From Ruminococcus sp. UBA4275 (GTDB lineage Bacteria; Bacillota; Clostridia; Oscillospirales; Ruminococcaceae), in assembly GCA_002395085.1 (NCBI GenBank), contig DGVV01000063.1, positions 1 to 8,857 of the forward strand: a DNA stretch of 8,857 nt, in the 5' to 3' direction. Positions 6,051 through 8,857 of this stretch are shown one piece after another. The number at the start of each line of letters is the position of its first letter. The first letter of the stretch is position 1. Below the pieces are notes generated by a model, which was given only the letters and a program-made list of their open reading frames with translations, was not told the DNA's origin and searched no databases. The position numbers and the translations under genes are program-made.

Positions 6051-6716
6051 TTATACGCCCCGCTCATTCGGATCCCAGATGAATTTGTGAAGCTGTAATT
6101 GCAGGCGGAAATTGCCCATGCACTCCGCCTTCATGATCTCCACGATCTCTGCCGGTTCGATCTGCCCGAATACTGCGCTCAGATACAGCGGACAGCGCGG
6201 CTTGTACTGCGCTGCAATCTCCTTCGCGCGAAATACATCCTCCCGCGAGCCGCAGACAAATTTCACCGTGTCCCATTCGCGCAGCAGCGCAAAATTGTCT
6301 GTGCGCATGAAGCGCTCCATGCCGCTCGCCGGCAGCTTGTAGTCCATCGTGAATGTGCAGCCGGTCTGCATGAACGGCTCCAGTGCAACCGCGCCGTTCG
6401 TTTCAATCTCCGTGCGCAGTCCCATCTGCACAAGCCGTTCCATCACATCTGCAATGTCCGCCTGCAAAAGCGGTTCGCCGCCTGTCAGCGTCACATTGCG
6501 CACACCCTGTGCATACGCCTCCGCCGCAATCTCCGTGATGCGCTCCGCCGTCACCGCTTCGTGCGGGGCATCCGCGCCGCACGCCCATGCCGTATCACAC
6601 CACGAACAGCGCAGGTTGCATCCCGCAAAACGCAGGAACAGCGCGAGTTCTCCCGCACGCTGCCCCTCGCCGTTGATGCTGATGAAATGCTCCGCAAGTT
6701 TGTATGTTCCCGCCAT
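6051..6716 (-). CDS. queE: 7-carboxy-7-deazaguanine synthase QueE
   Basis: A radical SAM enzyme that rearranges 6-carboxytetrahydropterin (CPH4) to 7-carboxy-7-deazaguanine with Mg2+ and SAM. The 221-aa protein has the iron-sulfur cluster motif C-x3-C-x2-C at Cys33, Cys37 and Cys40 and the SAM-binding G-G-E-P at 79-82. S-I-N-G-E-G (13-18) is the typical QueE start. I prefer the ATG at 6716 because GAGG lies about 6 nt upstream and only one base separates it from the queD stop; an ATG at 6737 would add seven residues and overlap queD. Length matches the family, and nothing suggests damage. Confidence 0.97.
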   Translation of the reverse strand: MAGTYKLAEHFISINGEGQRAGELALFLRFAGCNLRCSWCDTAWACGADAPHEAVTAERITEIAAEAYAQGVRNVTLTGGEPLLQADIADVMERLVQMGLRTEIETNGAVALEPFMQTGCTFTMDYKLPASGMERFMRTDNFALLREWDTVKFVCGSREDVFRAKEIAAQYKPRCPLYLSAVFGQIEPAEIVEIMKAECMGNFRLQLQLHKFIWDPNERGV

Positions 6717-6717
6717 G

Positions 6718-7137
6718 TTATACCTCGTAGCTCGCACAGTTGTCCGGCGTTTCGTAGACCGTCACACGCTGCACCGGCAAGCCCTGCGCCGTCAGCTTCT
6801 CATGAAACAGCCGCGCAAAGTTCTCAGCAGTCGGGCGGCAGGGGACTTCAATCAGCCGGAATTGCTCCTCCCGCAGTGCTGCAAGCGTCGTTTCACGCAG
6901 ACTGCCGCATTCGTAAATCAGCGCGTGATCGTAAAAATCTGCCAGCGAACGCACCGCCGCCTTCAGATCGCCAAAATCAATGATCATGCCGCGCTTTTCA
7001 CCTGTCTCCTGCAAATCTTCTCCGCCGACTTCCACCTCAACTGTCCAGCGGTGTCCGTGCAGATTTGCACATTTGCCCTTGTAGCCAGCCAGAAAATGTG
7101 CGCTGTCAAAGGCTGCCGATGTTTTCAGTTTATACAT
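6718..7137 (-). CDS. queD: 6-carboxytetrahydropterin synthase QueD
   Basis: QueD converts dihydroneopterin triphosphate, the FolE product, to CPH4. The 139-aa protein has the zinc ligands His14 (F-D-S-A-H-F), His27 and His29 (N-L-H-G-H), the catalytic Cys23, the D-H pair (70-71) and a conserved Glu129 in Y-E-T-P. These are the marks of the 6-pyruvoyl-tetrahydropterin-synthase superfamily, and the que context fixes the QueD assignment. I chose the ATG at 7137 because AGGAGC lies 6 nt upstream; an ATG at 7194 would start inside the terminator hairpin of the leader. It is the first gene of the operon and is directly preceded by the riboswitch-terminator leader. Confidence 0.96.
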   Translation of the reverse strand: MYKLKTSAAFDSAHFLAGYKGKCANLHGHRWTVEVEVGGEDLQETGEKRGMIIDFGDLKAAVRSLADFYDHALIYECGSLRETTLAALREEQFRLIEVPCRPTAENFARLFHEKLTAQGLPVQRVTVYETPDNCASYEV

Positions 7138-7155
7138 TGCCTGCTCCTGTCTATC

Positions 7156-7192
7156 AAAAAAGTCCTCCCGCCGCAGAAGCAGACGGGAGGAC
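7156..7192 (-). terminator. Leader terminator (attenuator) before queD
   Basis: On the minus strand GTCCTCCCG (7192-7184) pairs perfectly with CGGGAGGAC (7170-7162), followed by six T (7161-7156); two inner pairs extend the stem to about 11 bp. It ends 18 nt before the queD ATG and inside the operon leader, so it must be conditional. GCAG (7211-7208) can pair with CTGC (7182-7179), next to ATAC (7207-7204) with GTAT (7196-7193). This would form a rival antiterminator. Confidence 0.88.
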
Positions 7193-7210
7193 ATACCTGT
7201 TCCGTATCTG

Positions 7211-7253
7211 CCCTAGTTTTGTTTTGCGACAGGATGGTGCAAACGAACTGTCG
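7211..7253 (-). promoter_or_regulatory. Probable preQ1 riboswitch aptamer (class I-like)
   Basis: The minus strand has a 6-bp stem CGACAG/CTGTCG (7253-7248 with 7232-7227) with a 15-nt loop that starts TTCG and contains CACC. An A-rich tail CAAAACAAAACTAGGG (7226-7211) follows. Stem, TTC loop start, CAC plus CC in the loop and an A-rich tail ending in AACTA match the small preQ1-I layout, where the tail folds back on the loop. GTTT in the loop (7244-7241) can pair with AAAC in the tail. A small hairpin GCGG-TTTAC-CCGC (7267-7255) precedes it. Promoter, aptamer, terminator and queD come in the right order for off-switching by preQ1, the operon product. The call rests on pattern memory and context, not on a covariance search. 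Confidence 0.75.
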
Positions 7254-7277
7254 TGCGGGTAAACCGCATATACTCTT

Positions 7278-7306
7278 ATTATAGCAGATTTGCAGGGAAA
7301 TGTCAA
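7278..7306 (-). promoter_or_regulatory. Consensus sigma-A promoter of the que operon
   Basis: TTGACA (7306-7301), a 17-nt spacer and TATAAT (7283-7278) match the vegetative consensus exactly on the minus strand. The -35 box overlaps the TGA stop codon of the anti-sigma gene (7305-7303). Transcription should start near 7271, giving a leader of about 134 nt to queD. Such a strong promoter fits control by premature termination in the leader. Confidence 0.93.
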
Positions 7307-8196
7307 GGCTCCGCATAGGTGAACGGCAGCTCTTTTCCGCCCTTCGCCTGCCATTCCAGATACTCCTCCGAAAGCCGCTCCTGACGCTGCGCACTTTCCT
7401 GCACCGCTGTATTCGTCAAAGGCTGTTTGCCAAGCGGCACAAGACTCCGGTAACAGCCCGTCAGCGTGTTGTATTCCAGCTGGATGCCCGTGATTTGCTG
7501 CGGCGCAACCGCTGCCGTCAGACGGTCTGTCAGCAGCGCCATTTGCTTGATCGCTTCCGCATCGCTCATTTCCTGCGGCATCCACACATACCAGTATATC
7601 CGGCTGAACTGCTGCCCGAAATCTGCGCCGTCTACGGCAGTGTATGCATCCAGCGTTTCTGCCGCCGTCATGCCCTCGCTGCACAGTTCCGTGCGCAGCG
7701 GAATGTATGCCGCGTTGATCGCCGCTTTTGCCTCATCATTGACGGCACTGTCAATGATCAGATCTTCGCGCAGTTTGTAGATCAGTCCGCCGCCGCGGTA
7801 TTCGCCGTTGTAAATGTCAAATGTGCAGCGTACTTTGTGTCCGCTGTATGCCGTCAGCCGCGACTGCGCACGCAGTTTGCCGAAAAGCGGAATGTAACCG
7901 TCTGCCCAGCAAATTGCGCTTGCTGCAATCAGAATCAGTACCGCAAGCACAATGGAAGTCCACACGAAAATCCTGCGGATACGCGCTTTCCTGCGGTATT
8001 TTTTCAGCGCACGCTGTATGTCCGGCGGCTCTGTATCCGCCTGCCGCGGCGGAAATTCCCCGTACAGCTTCCGGCAGGCGGCACAGTCCGCCAGATGCGA
8101 TTCCACAAGCTGTTTCGTCTCTGCGCTGCACAGCCCGTCTGCATACGCAGGGTACAGATCTTCAATTACCTTGCAGCTTATCTTCTGCTTCTTCAT
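7303..8196 (-). CDS. Anti-sigma factor, zinc-finger type, membrane-anchored
   Basis: Predicted to bind and hold inactive the ECF sigma factor encoded just upstream, releasing it on an envelope or redox signal. The N-terminal zinc-finger anti-sigma domain shows Cys8 and H-x3-C-x2-C at His34, Cys38 and Cys41, the ZAS/zf-HC2 pattern. A basic stretch (about 65-75) precedes one membrane segment (about 76-97), so the zinc domain faces the cytosol and the remaining 200 residues lie outside. I do not recognise the outer domain; it is presumably the sensor. The ATG overlaps the sigma stop codon by 4 nt (ATGA), and GAGG for this start lies at the end of the sigma gene, so coupled translation should keep the two in balance. 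Pairing and topology make the role fairly certain; the signal is unknown. Confidence 0.9.
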   Translation of the reverse strand: MKKQKISCKVIEDLYPAYADGLCSAETKQLVESHLADCAACRKLYGEFPPRQADTEPPDIQRALKKYRRKARIRRIFVWTSIVLAVLILIAASAICWADGYIPLFGKLRAQSRLTAYSGHKVRCTFDIYNGEYRGGGLIYKLREDLIIDSAVNDEAKAAINAAYIPLRTELCSEGMTAAETLDAYTAVDGADFGQQFSRIYWYVWMPQEMSDAEAIKQMALLTDRLTAAVAPQQITGIQLEYNTLTGCYRSLVPLGKQPLTNTAVQESAQRQERLSEEYLEWQAKGGKELPFTYAEP

Positions 8197-8690
8197 TTCG
8201 CATCCTCCTCCTCCAGCATTGCAAGCAGCTTCTTCTTCGCACGGAAAAAGGTCACGCCTGCCCAGTTTTCTGTCTTGCCGAAGATTTTTCCAATCTCCGC
8301 AAAACGCAGTTCCGCAAAGACCCGTAACTGAAATACCTCTTTGTATGGCTCATCCAGACGGTGCAGCAGACAGTGAATCCGCATGGACAGATCGTGGTCT
8401 TCTGCCTGCTGTGCGACGTCATCCGGCGCGGCGGGTTCTTCCAGCTCGTGCAAGGGCAGCGGGGGATTGCGGTTTGCTTTCAGATAACTCCGGTATTCGT
8501 TGCGCGCAATCGTACACAGGTAGGTTTTGAGTGTGCATTCTCCGCGGAACTTTCCGAGGCTTTCTGCCGCTTTCAGCATCGTATCCTGCAAAATATCCAG
8601 CGCGAGATCTTCATTCTGCGTCATACTCAGGATGAACCGGTAGAGGTCTGTTTTGTAGGTTTCGTAGATCAGCGCGAAATCCTTGTCCAT
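8193..8690 (-). CDS. ECF-type RNA polymerase sigma factor
   Basis: A 165-aa alternative sigma factor with only regions 2 and 4. Region 2 covers about residues 5-75, with D-I-L-Q-D-T-M-L-K-A in the core-binding part and T-I-A-R-N-E-Y in the -10 recognition part. Region 4 covers about 105-160, with L-D-E-P-Y-K-E-V-F-Q-L-R-V-F and A-E-I-G-K-I-F-G-K-T-E-N-W as the helix-turn-helix for the -35 element. The linker is rich in Pro, Ala and Glu. The ATG at 8690 follows a run of seven G (AGTGAGGGGGGGCG) that serves as ribosome binding site. It forms a two-gene operon with the anti-sigma gene and probably drives its own promoter. The exact ECF group cannot be settled by eye. Confidence 0.95.
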   Translation of the reverse strand: MDKDFALIYETYKTDLYRFILSMTQNEDLALDILQDTMLKAAESLGKFRGECTLKTYLCTIARNEYRSYLKANRNPPLPLHELEEPAAPDDVAQQAEDHDLSMRIHCLLHRLDEPYKEVFQLRVFAELRFAEIGKIFGKTENWAGVTFFRAKKKLLAMLEEEDAK

Positions 8691-8713
8691 GCTGTTCGCC
8701 CCCCCTCACTATA

Positions 8714-8742
8714 TTAGACTGCTGCGATGCGGTTTTCTTACA
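8714..8742 (-). promoter_or_regulatory. Putative ECF-type autoregulatory promoter
   Basis: On the minus strand TGTAAG (8742-8737), a 17-nt spacer and GTCTAA (8719-8714) lie directly upstream of the sigma gene. A GTC-containing -10 and a TGTAA-like -35 are unlike the vegetative consensus but resemble ECF targets, which usually sit before their own sigma gene. GTCTAATATAG would also offer an overlapping TAATAT as a vegetative -10, without a good -35. Confidence 0.55.
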
Positions 8743-8773
8743 GGGAATGCGAAATATTTTCTCCAAAGCTGAC

Positions 8774-8815
8774 GGAGGAGTTTCTCATGCGAACAAGCGC
8801 CTGTGAAACCCCTCC
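8774..8815. repeat. Inverted repeat upstream of the sigma promoter
   Basis: GGAGGAGTTTC (8774-8784) and GAAACCCCTCC (8805-8815) pair at 10 of 11 positions around a 20-nt loop. No T-tract follows on either strand. Further GGGGAGG-like words (about 8832-8838) come just before the window edge. The 115 nt from 8743 to 8857 hold no gene that I can support. It may be part of a dispersed repeat or the terminator region of an off-window gene. Confidence 0.4.
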
Positions 8816-8857
8816 GCTGCCTTACTTTTCAGGGGAGGCTCAGGCTGTCGAAAAAGG

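Noticed and set aside
6099..6983. Plus-strand open frame opposite queE and queD
   Set aside because: The minus strand encodes intact radical SAM and zinc motifs here, and the plus frame is low in plausible protein features.
7156..7271. preQ1-III riboswitch, a class known from related Faecalibacterium
   Set aside because: The short stem-loop followed directly by an A-rich tail fits the class I layout better. I do not see the longer second helical domain expected for class III, although only a model search can exclude it.
1068..7306. A 7-deazaguanine DNA-modification (dpd) or phage defence island
   Set aside because: Only tRNA-pathway genes are present. QueF takes preQ0 on to preQ1, and there is no dpdA-like transglycosylase, helicase or nuclease in the window.
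7300..8331. Plus-strand open frame of 343 codons opposite the anti-sigma and sigma genes
   Set aside because: It is antisense to two overlapping genes with recognised domains and has the same Arg/Cys-rich shadow composition.
1..8857. tRNA or rRNA genes, a CRISPR array, or insertion sequences
   Set aside because: I saw no cloverleaf or rRNA-like segments, no regularly spaced direct repeats, and no transposase or terminal inverted repeats with target duplications.

Overview
All well-supported protein genes in this window lie on the minus strand, so transcription runs from high to low coordinates. Consensus -35/-10 promoters, strong AGGAGG-type ribosome binding sites, U-tract terminators, lipobox lipoproteins, an ECF sigma/zinc-finger anti-sigma pair and a moderately high GC content (judged by eye) point to a Gram-positive Clostridia bacterium. 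An Oscillospiraceae/Ruminococcaceae gut species is my best guess. This taxonomic call is inference only.

Right end (7303-8857): an ECF sigma factor and a membrane-anchored zinc-finger anti-sigma factor overlap by 4 nt. They follow a likely autoregulated ECF-type promoter. An imperfect 11-bp inverted repeat lies upstream, near the window edge.

Centre (1026-7306): a long queuosine-precursor operon. A TTGACA-17-TATAAT promoter overlaps the anti-sigma stop codon. It drives a leader with a preQ1-class-I-like aptamer and an intrinsic terminator just before queD, so product feedback on the operon is likely. The order is queD, queE, unknown 249-aa protein, lipoprotein, lipoprotein, folE, queC, unknown 295-aa protein, a 252-nt gene-free stretch with hairpins, then queF. 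FolE, QueD, QueE, QueC and QueF together cover the whole route from GTP to preQ1 (GTP, dihydroneopterin triphosphate, CPH4, CDG, preQ0, preQ1). Insertion of preQ1 into tRNA (tgt) and its maturation (queA, queG/queH) are not encoded here. Four genes in the operon have no recognised role in the pathway.

Left end (1-1025): a separate transcription unit for a GNAT acetyltransferase with its own consensus promoter. Its leader of about 160 nt holds a likely 11-codon TTG-initiated leader peptide, whose stop codon abuts a long stem. Two helices interleave there (a pseudoknot or a switch), and one arm could mask the acetyltransferase ribosome binding site. This looks like a translation-dependent attenuator and is the most interesting unexplained element. 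The unit ends at a strong terminator, and a second, plus-strand terminator at the left edge implies a convergent gene outside the window.
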